Shown here piece after piece: positions 45,853 to 57,607 of a stretch of DNA of 64,000 nt (the stretch's first letter is position 1; every line of letters begins with the position of its first letter). Source of the DNA: Celoporthe dispersa (lineage: Eukaryota > Ascomycota > Sordariomycetes > Diaporthales > Cryphonectriaceae); contig WAID01000009.1 in the NCBI GenBank assembly GCA_016584495.1, positions 682,001 to 746,000 of the forward strand. The letters run 5' to 3'. A program made the position numbers and the translations under genes. The notes beneath the pieces are model-generated. The model made no database searches. It had not been told where the DNA came from and was given only the letters and a program-made list of their open reading frames with translations.

Positions 45853-47216
45853 GATCGGGATAGAATCGAGGCTGGAGAGGGGGAAGTTGATGAAGGGCTA
45901 GGTTCAGGTTCGGTTCGTAGGTATCGCTGGCAGCTGAACGGCGCAAGAAAATGACAAAAGAATGGTGGCTGCTGGGTAGTGGGAGTGTTGGTGTCGACGG
46001 GTGGGAGCTGTCTGTTGCGTAAGTGAGAGGCTGCCTTTCACACAGCTCCAGGGTTCCTGAGCAAGGGCCAGTCGCTGTCGGCAGGCAGCCTTCCCGTCGC
46101 TTATGTAATAACACTGCTATCTGAGCAAGGGTATCGTTTCGTTCGGTCATGGGCACCTACCTACCTACCTTCACGGCCTCTATTGCCCAGCTTTCTTCCT
46201 TCTTTCTTTTCTTCTCTTCCCCTATTCTTTTCAATATATCCTGTCCCTCACAGGCTCGTCTGATCTTCATTGTCCATCTACTGTTATGACTGGAATTGGC
46301 CACGTCTTTCAGCGTTGCAATAGGCACTGCGCGGCAACAAGGCACTCGGATACTCTACCCTGACCTTAAGTCTATTCGTTGTTGGGCAAAGTTCTATGAA
46401 GTGATAGAACGCGAAACCTACGTGTTCGTGCCATCATCCCATCGATCTCAGGACAGTGAAGAATATATCTTATCTATATAGGGTGACTTTTCCCTCGTCA
46501 ATGTGTATGCTTCGATCGTGATGCCGCCGGGGGGAGAGGATGTGAAAATGGACGGGCCGAAGGAGGCTCTACATCAATACTGCTATGGTCACTGCATAGC
46601 CTGGCGGTGCAGGGGTGCTTATAGCCGGTGGCCCGGGCTTCAGTGCAGGTTTTCCCAGGTTCCAGCGCCGAAGAGTGCTGAAAAGTGCCAGAGAGAGTCC
46701 ACTACAGCTGCTGTCATTGGGTCGCCTGCCCTGGAGGCGGCCCCTGATCCTGCTTTTCCACCCCCCCTCCCCCCCGAAGAGCTCCGATGTCCAGGAACAT
46801 GCCTTTGCGTGCTAAGCAGAGCAGTGCTGTGGTACTTGCTGCGTGCGGCATCTCCACCTCCACCAGCCTACCTGCTTGCTAACATCGTGCTGTAAAAGCC
46901 GCGGCTGGATTTTTGACACCCTTGGCCAGACTTCCGCAGTACTGCCCGTTCCCTTCCTCTCTCTCTCTCCCTCTCTCTCGCGCGCGCGCGATAACAACAA
47001 GTCCTGCTCTACAGCCGTCCAACAGCTCCCCTCCACCCACCTCCCAAACAACATCTGCCGCTACCTTTTGATCCTCAGGCAGATCAACAATCCCGCTGTG
47101 CAACTCCTCCTCGTCGGCTTCACACACGCACGCGCACACAGGCACATATACACAAGGGCCCACCTGAAACCGTTGCGACTCCCCCGCCTCAAGGCTTCTA
47201 CTTCCACACAGTCACG
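45853..47216. promoter_or_regulatory. Divergent promoter region of rpn8 and adk1
   Basis: A 1.36-kb spacer between two divergent starts; no gene supportable. It contains a short CTAC repeat near 46156 and C/T-rich leader with a CG repeat near 46980 just before adk1. Confidence 0.45.
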
Positions 47217-48326
47217 ATGGGCATAATCGAGGACGAGGTCAAGGGCCTGCACGCCAAGCTTGAGGCCCTCGAGTCGCGCATAAAGGATCTCGAGGGGAGG
47301 CAGTTTGGCACCAGGTCCTCGACCTCCGAGCAGGTCCGCATGATCCTCATCGGTCCTCCCGGCGCTGGTTAGTTATGTCCCGGCTGCCTAACATACAGCC
47401 GTTGAAACCCCAAGGCGGCAAAACGTCGAGGACGAATGGAGGAGAGCTAATTGAGTTATCAAAACCACTAGGCAAGGGCACACAGGCTCCCAAGATCAAG
47501 GAGAAGTTCAACTGCTGTCATCTGGTACGCCAATTGGGTCTTCCATATCCCGCTTCAGTGCTGGGGGCAAGAGGGAATAAAGAGAGAGAGAGAGAGAGAG
47601 AGAGAAAGTGCCGTGGAAAATGCTAATCATGCGGCTTTCGTATAGGCAACGGGCGATATGCTGCGGTCCCAGGTCGCCAAGAAGACCCCCCTCGGTCGCG
47701 AGGCCAAGAAGATCATGGACCAAGGAGGCCTGGTCAGCGATGACATTGTCATTGGTATGATCAAGGAGGAGCTGAATAACAACCAGGAGTGCAAGGGAGG
47801 GTAAGGAGATATTGCTTCATACGCCTCATACGAGATCCAATAGCGCTGACTTTGTGCGCGCAGCTTCATCCTCGATGGCTTCCCGCGCACCGTCCCCCAG
47901 GCCGAGGGCCTCGACGCCATGCTCAAGGAGCGCAACCAGAAGCTGCAGCACGCCGTAGAGCTGCAGATCGACGACGCCCTGCTGGTCGCGCGCATCACGG
48001 GCCGCCTCATCCACCCGGCATCGGGCCGCTCTTACCACACTACCTTCAACCCGCCCAAGAAGCCCATGACCGACGACATCACCGGCGAGCCCCTGATCCA
48101 GCGGTCCGACGACAACGCCGACGCCCTCAAGAAGCGCCTCGAAACCTACCACAAGCAGACCACCCCCGTCGTTGGTTACTACCAGAAGACCGGCATCTGG
48201 AAGGCCATCGACGCCAGCCAGGAGCCCGGCCAGGTGTGGAAGTCCCTGCTGGCCATCTTCGACGGCGACGCCGCCAAGGCCGGCTCAAGTGGCTCCGGCC
48301 TCCTGAGCAAGCTTACTGGAAAATAG
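47217..48326 (+). CDS. adk1: Adenylate kinase
   Basis: Exons are 47217-47367, 47472-47524, 47646-47800 and 47864-48326; phases close exactly, giving 273 aa. The P-loop GPPGAGKGTQ is split by the first intron. Other hallmarks are ATGDMLR, FILDGFPRT, the LID-region GRLIHPASGRSYH with RSDDNADALKKRL, and TTPVVGYYQKTG. It catalyses AMP + ATP to 2 ADP in the cytosol and intermembrane space. The first about 40 residues form a predicted coiled coil (VKGLHAKLEALESRIKDLEG), an extension common in filamentous fungi. Intron 2 carries a GA microsatellite. Confidence 0.96.
47581..47605. repeat. GA microsatellite in adk1 intron 2
   Basis: About 12 AG units lie in the 121-nt second intron, 40 bases before its acceptor. 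Confidence 0.9.
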
Positions 48327-49568
48327 GGCCACCCCCCTAAGCCAAGAGAAGCTGCTCGCCGCTCGGCCTAAGAAAGAAAAAAAGAGCAAATCAAAACAAT
48401 AATAAACATCTAAGAGAAAAAGACGAGAAGAGAACTCATCTGGTAAGACTCTCGAGACTTACTAGAAACCCAATGGAACCTGGATCAGATCAATCAATAA
48501 TGACATCACACGGGCACTGAGGGCATGTCGCAAGGCTTCGAGGCCCTCCCTCTGACGGGACGGGATCTCTCGCCTTTTTTTTTCTCTTTCACTTCTCTTT
48601 TTTCCTTCTTTTCGGAAGGCGCTGGGGTAAAATCCGAGGCTTCAACTACATGGCCCCTACAGGTAACCATGGGCAGCCAGAAGGAAAAGGGCATACAGAT
48701 GTATAACCCTGGCATTTTGGCGGCGTTGTAGAATATTGATTTGCGCCCGTGTATGTTATCTCTTGAAAAAGTCACTTGTTATAGAATAAGCTCTGGATGA
48801 TGCCCCACCCAACGCGACCTTGTTCCGAGCCTGCATCAAGATTTTGATCTGGTCCTCTCGTCCTTCAGATGCACTTTGAGGCTTTTGGATCGAAGCCTAA
48901 GGACAGTGTCATCAAGATGTAACAAGAGCCGCGTCCTAGCTTTTCCTTGAGAGGTAAATAGTACGCTATTTGTAGATGACTATTAGATAATGCCTATTGG
49001 TCCAAGTCGCCCGCACGCCCGGTAAACATAACAATATTGTGGATGATTCGAGTATAATCTGTGATAAATGCCATGCCTCCTCTCGTGACGACGCCATACC
49101 ATCCTACCATAGTCTCTCCTATCACGGCGCGAATTATTCAAGACTCGTGTGCCTCGTCTCTACAGGCCGTATCCAGTCTCATATGCCCTATACGTACTCC
49201 CTCTCGTCATGCTCGAACACAAAGGGGGGGCCTCTTTATCCAGGAAGCCATGCAAGCGCCGCGCTATGTGGGATATCAAATGAAACGCACTGCTGAAGAT
49301 GCCATGCCCACCACCACTGCCCTCCTTATCTCCTCTTCCGCCTTCTCTCCTCTCGCTTCTCCACTTTCGCCAGCAAGAGCAAATGTCTTGCTGTTGTGTT
49401 CGTGTCTATAGTCAACTATACCCGTAAAGAAGGGCCGGGGAAATAAATCTTCGAAGCCGCCCGATGTAAATGGTGATGTTGTGTGTTGCGATTCGGGACC
49501 GGAGGCTTCCTGCCATGGACCACAGGCCCGGAAGCTCCTATCTCCGGGGTGTTGCTGTTGTTGACGGC
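48327..49568. other. Convergent intergenic region
   Basis: A spacer between adk1 and the Hook gene, both ending here. No supportable gene. It holds polyT-rich sequence near 48575 and possible polyadenylation sites. Confidence 0.5.
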
Positions 49569-52500
49569 TCAGTTTCGGCATTCACGGGACAGGGAGAGAG
49601 TCTTATGAGACGCACCGTTCACCATCTGTCTCTGCTTGTTGAGCCAGCTCCTGGGCTGGTCCCTCCGCTGCAGCACGACATGGTTGCTCTGCAGTCGACT
49701 TGTGAGGTCGTACCACGCCGTCGAGATCATCGCGTTCTCCCGCTGGAGGTTCTTGATGATCTGCTCGTGTGCGGCCTGATGGGTTGTCAGCTTCCCGTGC
49801 CTTATACATGGTTGTGTATGAGATGACGACTTGGGAAAGAACATAATCAAGGAAATATATTTATAGCAAAGGGTTTTAAAACACAGGATAAATTTCCCAA
49901 GATAATACATTCTATTTAGCATCAAAAGACGGGGAAGAAGAAAACTCACCTTCTGCGCCGCCAGCGCCGATCCCGACTCCAAGGCTTTGATTCTCTTCTG
50001 GAGCTCGTACCGCTCCTGGTCCTGCTTCTCGAGTTGCTATTTTCAGGGAGAAGACCCAAAGATCAGCCAGTCGTCCACAAAGGACATGATGAACCATTAT
50101 GGGAGGGAAAAAATGCCCCAGGTATAAATCTACTACGCAGTAGACTTTCTGAAGAAATCCATCATGCTACGACTCTTCTTCATCGTGCCCTGCTTGAGTA
50201 TGTGCTGCTTGAACGCTACCATCTCAGGAGGCGGGGTCACTTGACGCAGGACGAGAGGAGAGCACTGCAAGACGGTGGGCACGATGTGGTCTCGACCTCC
50301 ACCGTGGGGCGGCTTTCGCCCACCATCACGGCAGGAGGAAGGGTCAGTGTGAGAGAGGAACTACTCAGCTCCTCCTCCCTGACCGAGCCCAGGATAGAGA
50401 CCGACCTGCGAGCAGATACACTGGATGCACCGCTCCAGGATTCCATCGTGATAGATGCCATATCGGGACTACCGCTCCGGTCGATCACCATGGGAGGGGA
50501 AGGGGAAGGATACGACAAGAGAGCTTTGCAACGCTTTACCTCCTTCTGCTGCTTGACACGCTCGCGCAGCTTGTCGGACTTGGACTTGTAGTTCTTGAGC
50601 GCCTCCTCGTGCGCAGCGGGGTCGACGCCGGAAGCCGTGGTCGCGGTCTCGGAGGCCTCGAGGTCCTTCTCCTTGGACAGCTTCTCCTTGGCAACGAGCG
50701 CCTCGAGCAGCTGGCTCTTGTGCATGTTGTTCTCGACCTCGATGTTGTTGTACCGCGTACGCAGGGTCTCGATCTCTGCGCGCAGCGATGCCGCGATGAG
50801 CTGGTCGGACTGCTTGAGCCGCTCGAGTCCGCTGAGCCGGTCCTCGCCGACGGCGTCCACTGTGTTGTGAGCGTGATTAGCATGAGCGTCACCTCTATCC
50901 CCACCAGGGTAGTAGCTGGGGTCGTCAGGCAACGCACAGTCGGTCTTCATGGCCAGCATGTCGCGGTCTTTGTCCTTGGCAGTCTCCTCGAGCTTGCGGA
51001 TCTTCGTCCGCAGCTCGTCAAGGTCCTGCTGGACCCTGTGGTCCTCGATCTGCTCCTGGGCCACACCGTGCTTCTTCAAGATCGTCTCGTACTTCTTCAT
51101 CGCGATGTCCCGCTCCGTCTTGGTCCGCTCCAGCTCGCGACGAAGATCATCGGACTGGGGAGGACGTGGCTGCGCCGTGTCGCAGGACCTCGATCTCGGC
51201 CTCGAGCAGCTTTACCTTGGAGAAGTCGTTGGTTGTCTGCTGCAGCTCCTGCTCGAGGTTACCAAGGGACGCCTCGGCAGCTCCGGGGGAAGATGGCCGC
51301 GGCAGCTCCCCGCCGGCGCCCATCTCCTTGATGTCTTCTATGTATCTCTCGTTGACGGTGTTCTGGTGCTCGAGCTGGGCGAACTCGGTGCGGAGCTCCT
51401 CGTAGAGCTCCCTGTAGTGGTCCTTGCGGTCGCGCTCGTCGTTGAGGGACTGCTCGATGGTGGTCATGGCAGCGAGCATCTCCTTCTCGGTGGCCTGCAG
51501 GCGGTCCCTCTCGACGAGGGCCCTCTGCAGCTTGTCGTCGAGCTCCTTGCGGGCCTCGAGCTCGTACTGGAGGCTGGCGACCTCCTGCTCGAGGTTGCGC
51601 TGGGCGGCCAGCTTCTGCTTGTACCGGTCGGCGGCGTTGGCGCGCCTCTCGAGGTCCTGCATCTGGTGGTGCAGCTCGTCGTACCTGTCCTTGTACTCCT
51701 GGCTCTCGGCGCTGCTGGTCTTGTACCGCTCGACCTCGACCTCGAGCTGGCGCTGGTGGGTCTGGTAGGCGTCGATGGCCTCCTCCTGGCCGGCGATGAG
51801 GGTGGCCTGCTCCTCGATCTTGCGCTGGAGGGCCTGCACGCGCTGGCTCTCGTCGGCGCCGTGCAGCTTCCTGAGGTCCCCCAGCTCGCCCTCGACCTCG
51901 GCCAGCTTGGCCTTGATCTCGTCGTGCGACTCCTGCAGGTAGCTGTGGCGCGTGTTGAGGTCGGCATACCTCTTGGTGGCGGTGTCGAGCTCGCGCACCT
52001 TCTTCTCGAGCTCGGCGATCAGCTTGATGCGCTCTTCCTCGTCCTCGAGGTCCGGGTCGCGGTCCCGCGCGTCCTCCAAGGACGCGGCCTCGGCCAGCTC
52101 CTTCATCTGCCCCTGCTTCTCCTCCACGATGCGGCGGATCTCATTCTGCTCCGCGGGGCCGAACTCGCTCTGGAGCTTGTTGATGAAGCTGAGGCGCTTG
52201 CCCTCGTTCGAGTTGAAGACGGCCGTGGCCAGAAAGACAGCCACGAGTTGGGACAGCCCGGCGGCGTCCGGGTTCTCGGCGACGGCGCGGAAGTCAGCGA
52301 CCTTGACAAGAGGTACGCATTCGGGGGCATCGCGGCGCATGTACTTGAACAGGCCCTTGTAGACGGACTGCAGGTTGCGCTTCTGCGTCAGCCAGCGCGA
52401 GGAGCCCGTGTTCGCGTCGAGCTCAGAGGTGTCGTAGGAAGGGTCGAGGTCGTGGAGGATCTGCGAGAGGGTGATGCCGTCGGCCAGGTCGGTCATGGAC

Positions 52501-52574
52501 TCGGCCGGCGTGGAGACGGGAAAGGTGTTGACCCATTTGAGCAGCGCGGCCTGCGCAGCTGGACTGAATGGCAT
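49569..52574 (-). CDS. hookA: Hook family dynein-endosome adaptor
   Basis: Exon 1 is 52574-50540, followed by 50036-49950 and 49775-49569; total about 775 aa. The start gives MPFSPAAQAALLKWVNTFPV and the Hook domain (calponin-homology-like; SRWLTQKRNLQSVYKGLFKYM). Long coiled coils follow (residues about 180-640) and then a C-terminal cargo-binding segment. In filamentous fungi the protein links early endosomes to dynein and kinesin-3. One extra base lies between 51145 and 51180: upstream reads ...EIEVLRH in one frame and downstream PPQSDDLRRELERTKTERD in the next; a 34-nt intron would be too short. The second intron (50037-50539, 503 nt) is unusually long and starts with about 100 open codons, so a retained-intron isoform is possible. 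Confidence 0.85.
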
Positions 52575-54418
52575 CGTGGGCAGCAGTGTGGCGTGTGTGA
52601 TGCGTGGTGTGGTGGTCGTGCTCGATGGCAGGGTGGACGAGCAGGAGGAGGACGACAACGACGGGGCTGGTGCGGGCGGATATGGGATCGCGGCCCTTGC
52701 TCAAGGTCGGGAGGATGTCGGGTGGGTGGATTATCGAGAGGGGAGAGGAAGATATGAGCAAGGGAGGAGGCAGAATCAGGCGCTATGCAGAAACAAGACA
52801 GTTCTCGTCAGGAGCATCAAGGGTCGCGAACGAAACGGAAACAGAAGCGTGGAGCAAAACAGGAGAAGATGTCAGGCTCTTGAGACAAGAGAGCACGAGG
52901 AACAAATCAGCAGCCGGATAGCAATTAGTAGATAAAGCTGGTCCCCTTTTTATAAAGTGGTTCGTGGACAACCCCCAGCAGTGAAAAGAAGGGGTGGCCA
53001 GTGGACTCATCAATGCGCTTGAAATGTTCGAGTCGACCTAGAATTCTGCCCTTTGTCCCGAGACAACCAAGAAGTTCGCGCCTTGTCTGTCAAAAGCACT
53101 GGCTGTTCTTGTTCGGCCTTATCCGTTGGCCAGCCACTGCCTTGGTTCTGTCATTGTCCAGAACAGCGCATGGGCTATGTATGTACGTATGGGCCAAGAC
53201 GTTGAGGGATAGAATCTTCCGAGGGGACACGCACGCTGTAGGGTCATGATGCTCAAACAATCCCTCACCCTGAAGCCTTATCGAGATTATCCCCAGCTGG
53301 CCTAGTTGACCTGTCACCTAGCCACGCACTGGCACGCTAGGGTAGCAGCACATCCAGAGGCGCGTGTTCAGCAGGGGTCCAACCTCCTACGCCGCTAATC
53401 ACCTACTGAATACTACGTAATACTGCTTGGCAGGTGCATCCATTATCATCGACGGGCATGCATAGTAATCGAGTACCAAGCATTCAAAGATTTGATCATG
53501 TACACTGATAATACAGCAGCAGCAGCAGCAACGACATCGTCATCATCATCATCATTTGGCTTTGCTGTGGATGCTGCGATAGTGGTCTGCCTGACTTTCG
53601 GATGACCAGACAAGACTCCATTGATCATCAATCCTGAGTGATCCCTTGCATCACCTATAAACCGTTGTGTCACCCACATGCTCGTGCTCAGGCACCTAGG
53701 GCTTCGTACTAGTAGTGGCCCGATGTGTGTGCTAAGACATGAACTCTGCCTCGTCAGATGGAGACCAGGCAGCAAGCAAGAACAGTGTCAAGAAGTAAAC
53801 TATCACCATGATCAAGTGTGTTTCGTATGCTTCCTCCCAGCACTTGGACACATGGCACTGTGCTACCAGATACCCAAAGGTCACACACCAGGATCCTTTG
53901 AACGTTCCCATGGTCAAGATAAGTGGGAAGTAAGAGGCAAGAGGGGGGAAGGGGGGAGGGGGTAAGGGGTTTGGGATCTGAGCAGCAGCTTCAGGGATGA
54001 CCAGACTGTTCAGCGGGTATGGGAACGATCATGCGGTGGGACAAGGGCTGTGTGTACACAGCACCATGACGATGACTTCGCAGTAAAACGGACCTGAATT
54101 TGACTCTAACTCCATACCAACCAATAACTCCATATTCCAAACTGATCAGCCTTGTTCGGCAGAGCGAGTGTCTAGTGCGAACTCCACAACCCGATCCTCG
54201 AGAGGTCGGCGCAAGTACCCCTCCTAGTTATCCATACGGCCAGAAACCCAAAGAATCATCTCGCTGGCCAGACAGTCAGGTAGTGTATCCATTGCCCCTC
54301 TTGTAACGCCGGTCCATCCAAAGCATCAGCCATCCTTCGCAAATGAGCCGAGGGGGAGAACCCTGATCCGTCTAGCAGCCGTCTCTATCGAACTGCCCGT
54401 CAAGGATGTCGGAGACAT
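52575..54418. other. Intergenic region
   Basis: It holds the Hook leader and promoter on the left. No supportable gene. There are a CAG/CAT-type trinucleotide stretch near 53517-53554 and a G-rich tract near 53943-53968. Confidence 0.5.
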
Positions 54419-54881
54419 CTAGTAACCCCCGCTCTGGGTGTTACCCTCGCCCTGGGTGGTATAAATCTTGTCCTCTTCAATCGCGCCGCCGTTGGACTGG
54501 ATCCAAGTAAACATGCTATCGTACACCTTCTCCCCGGCGGTCGCAGCGAAGCCCCTGCAAGAAGAAAGAAGCACAATCTTGTCAGCACCGAGTCTGTTCT
54601 CTCTGTCTCATCGTTCCACCTGCATGCAGATGCGTGTAGCTCCTGTCCGGGGAGCAGGAAGTAAAAGGGGGGAGGGGAGGGTTGATCGGTCATGCGTACT
54701 TGATGAGGGCGTATTCGTGGGTGATCTGGCCCTTGGCGTCCTTGATCACCTGCATAGCGGCCTTCACAACGTCGTCGGGGGTGTCCTGGTTGAAGGACAC
54801 GATGAAGGACTTCTGCACGTCCACGGCGCCGATACCCAGGACGGCAGAGAGGAACAAGAGGAGGTACGACACCGGCTTCAT
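54419..54881 (-). CDS. Secreted or vacuolar I9-type proteinase-inhibitor-like protein
   Basis: Exons are 54881-54700 and 54554-54419 (145-nt intron), giving 105 aa. A signal peptide (MKPVSYLLLFLSAVLGIGAV) precedes a single inhibitor I9 / subtilisin-propeptide-like fold: SFIVSFNQDTPDDVVKAAMQ, GQITHEYALIKGFAA and a short C-terminal tail ending in GGY. The family includes yeast Pbi2, a cytosolic proteinase B inhibitor. Here the signal peptide points to the secretory route, so it may act on a secreted or vacuolar subtilase or serve as a chaperone for one; that is inference. Confidence 0.8.
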
Positions 54882-57607
54882 TGTTGCGGTGTTTTTTCTT
54901 TTTGACGTCTGGCGAGTTGGGTGGTTTGGTATTATCGAAGGAAACCGATGATGAGTTGGCTTTTGGGACTGCGACGGTCGTCTTGGGGTGGGACTCGAGA
55001 TGGGTTTGCTGGTTGGGTTGGTTTGCTGTCTGGTGATGTTTCGTAGAGATGCTGATGTGAGAAGTGGGAAGCGTGGTTGTTTAAATAAGTGGTCCCGGTA
55101 GAGGATTCAGATGCCCAAAGAAGAGCCCCCCACCCCCCCTCCTGGCCTTGGAGAAGGCCGTGACGCACTGCACTGCACTGGGAATCAGGCCGGAATTGGC
55201 GCCTGTCAGAATGAATCCGGCTCGTCTTGCTAGATCCTTAGGCTTGGCGCGGACCCTTTTGTGCTCTCGCCCACAGGGGCCTGGACCTTCTGAAATCTCC
55301 CCGGCTTGTGACACTAAAGCCATAGCGTCTCCCACTTAAGCTCCCCGCTGACCGATCTGATCTGATGGTCCGTCCCGCCTTCACCCCACTAAAATGTAGT
55401 GACACATTGCTTGAAGAGACCTGTAACCGTCCACGAACCTACAGCAGTGACTGGTAAAACATGGTATGTGATCCAGTACTTTGTAGCTGTATTGCTTCTC
55501 CGGATCGTCAAGGTCAGTAGAGTTTGGGGTCAAGCACCTGGCTCCTATTTTCTGCAGGGGTGAGTAAGCTGACCCGCGGTTTAGATTCCCGCTGTGAACC
55601 GAACGACAGCTGGTCGTGGTGATGGGTTGTTGTGCTTGCGAAGGAGGATCAAAGACTACTGTGTAGTGCTGGAACTTGGCGTAGTCACCTGATGCTGGCG
55701 CTGATAAATTTTTAAGCCTCGATGGACAAGACCATGGCCATTCTTTCGAATCTACCAGGCCATAACCGCCTCTCCTATCCTCTCTATTTTTTGTGGCCTT
55801 CCTTCTTTTGTCCGGCCGGACTCTCTCTCTCTCTCTTCTGGTTCCCAAACAGATGCAAGTGTCATGAAGTCTCTTTGGCCAGGGCTTCGCTACAAATTTA
55901 GTGCTGTAGACTACGTTGGTTCATTATTAGATGGAGAATCCAAAGTGTCTTTAAAAGCGTCTTTATTCTCGTGCTAGCCCTGAAACCTGACGGTCTTGTA
56001 GCTTTCATGTCTTCTCCTGCCACGAGCTCAACATCCATGACTTTGCACCTTGAGATCTTGTTCACGTTGAAGATGTCCGGACCCAGAGCCATCAGACATG
56101 ACCGTGATATCCGAGTCGTAGCGGACGTCATTACTTCTTTCCGTCGTAGCTGTGATGACATCTATATCGCCAGTATACAGCCAGATTAGGGACGGGCAAT
56201 GCTAGGGCGAAGACGGACTCGGGACAATTCTTTCGTGTGTTACTCTGTAATTCCAGCACAATGTTGAAGGCCAGTGCATCGTTGTTGAAGCCCGTGGGGT
56301 TTCCTTGACAACACGCTGGTTGACAAGCACTCATCAGGGATAGATATGGTCAAGACTGAGTCACAGTTTAAGGATATATTACTAGATTATGTGGTCACCA
56401 ACGTCGCCGCCGGCTTTGCTACATTGGCTGTGTTACCATGTTGGCGACACGAGCAGTCGCCTTCGACAAGATTACCCAGGTAAACGATCTGATTGACTTG
56501 ATTCTTCCACTACTATATGAAGGCAGAGTGTCGCACTATCCTTCGCCGCTACTATGATTCATTCAAGACATGAGCAGATACACTTCTGAGAAACCAAACA
56601 AATTACATTACTGGTAACGCCTCGCTAATGATCGAGATTTTGGTAACAGCTCCCGAATGAATGCACCAGTCAACAAGTTTAACACCAATGACTTTTTTTT
56701 TTTTTTTTGGATTCAACTATTCGCTAGCCGAATCACTGTTCGGAAACACCCAGACGTCTTCTACGCCCCCAACAAGTCAACACAATTTTCTCAGTCATTC
56801 GGCTATGTGTCACATTCCGCCCATTGGCAAGGCCCATACTTGTTCACTCGGGTGCATCATAACAAATATCGTGGCACGTATTAAATTAATCAAAAGACGT
56901 TTCAAGAAACCGAGTTGAGGAGTCGTAAAGTGATGGTGGACTGAGCAAGAGGGGGGAGAGGGGCGGGATGTTAGTGTTCCTACGGTTCATTGTCAAGTAG
57001 GCGGCGTCAGGTTGATAGCAGCTCATATTATCAGCATATAGTTCATTTGTCAGACCGAGGGTATTATTGAATTACAAGGCTATGCACTGATATTGTAAGC
57101 CATCCGCGTTCGAACGGAGCTTTAGGCGTCAGATGTAGAATGTTCGGGGTGGGGGCTGCTTATACCTACCTCCAGTTTAGCAGAAAGAGAAGATTTCCGA
57201 ATCGGTTCAATTCCAGCCAAGTTATCAATCGCACAACTAAGGATACATGCTTTTCACCTTGTTCCAAATACTGGTCAACATCAATCGGGATATGTCAAGT
57301 TCTCATACCTTCAGGACTGGCAAATCCTAGCTTTTGCTCGCTGCCTGAGGTGGCATGAAGCCTTTCAGCTGAAGGATCTGATTCCCTGAAGCGAAATCCA
57401 ACAGACAGAAAATCCGTGTTGCGCTTTACGCTTTCAAGGTCAGATGTGGAGCCAACGCAGGACCAACAGGCAACCAATATAGAATGGCATCCAGCTCACT
57501 CGATGGAGCTCACTAAAGGGGGCTAATCAAGAAGTTAAAGGGATCCGAACTCTGGCCTTGGAGTTCAACTCGATCTCTGACCTTACAAGTGTCCTGTAGT
57601 CCAAACC
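54882..57607. other. Intergenic region
   Basis: A 2.7-kb stretch with no gene I can support. It is C/T-mixed near the inhibitor promoter, then increasingly AT-rich from 55900 on, with a T run near 56693-56708. Confidence 0.45.

Noticed and set aside
50609..52757. Very long plus-strand open frame (602 codons) opposite the Hook gene
   Set aside because: Antisense shadow of GC-rich coiled-coil codons; Leu/Val/Glu-rich with no domain. The Hook reading on the minus strand is clear.
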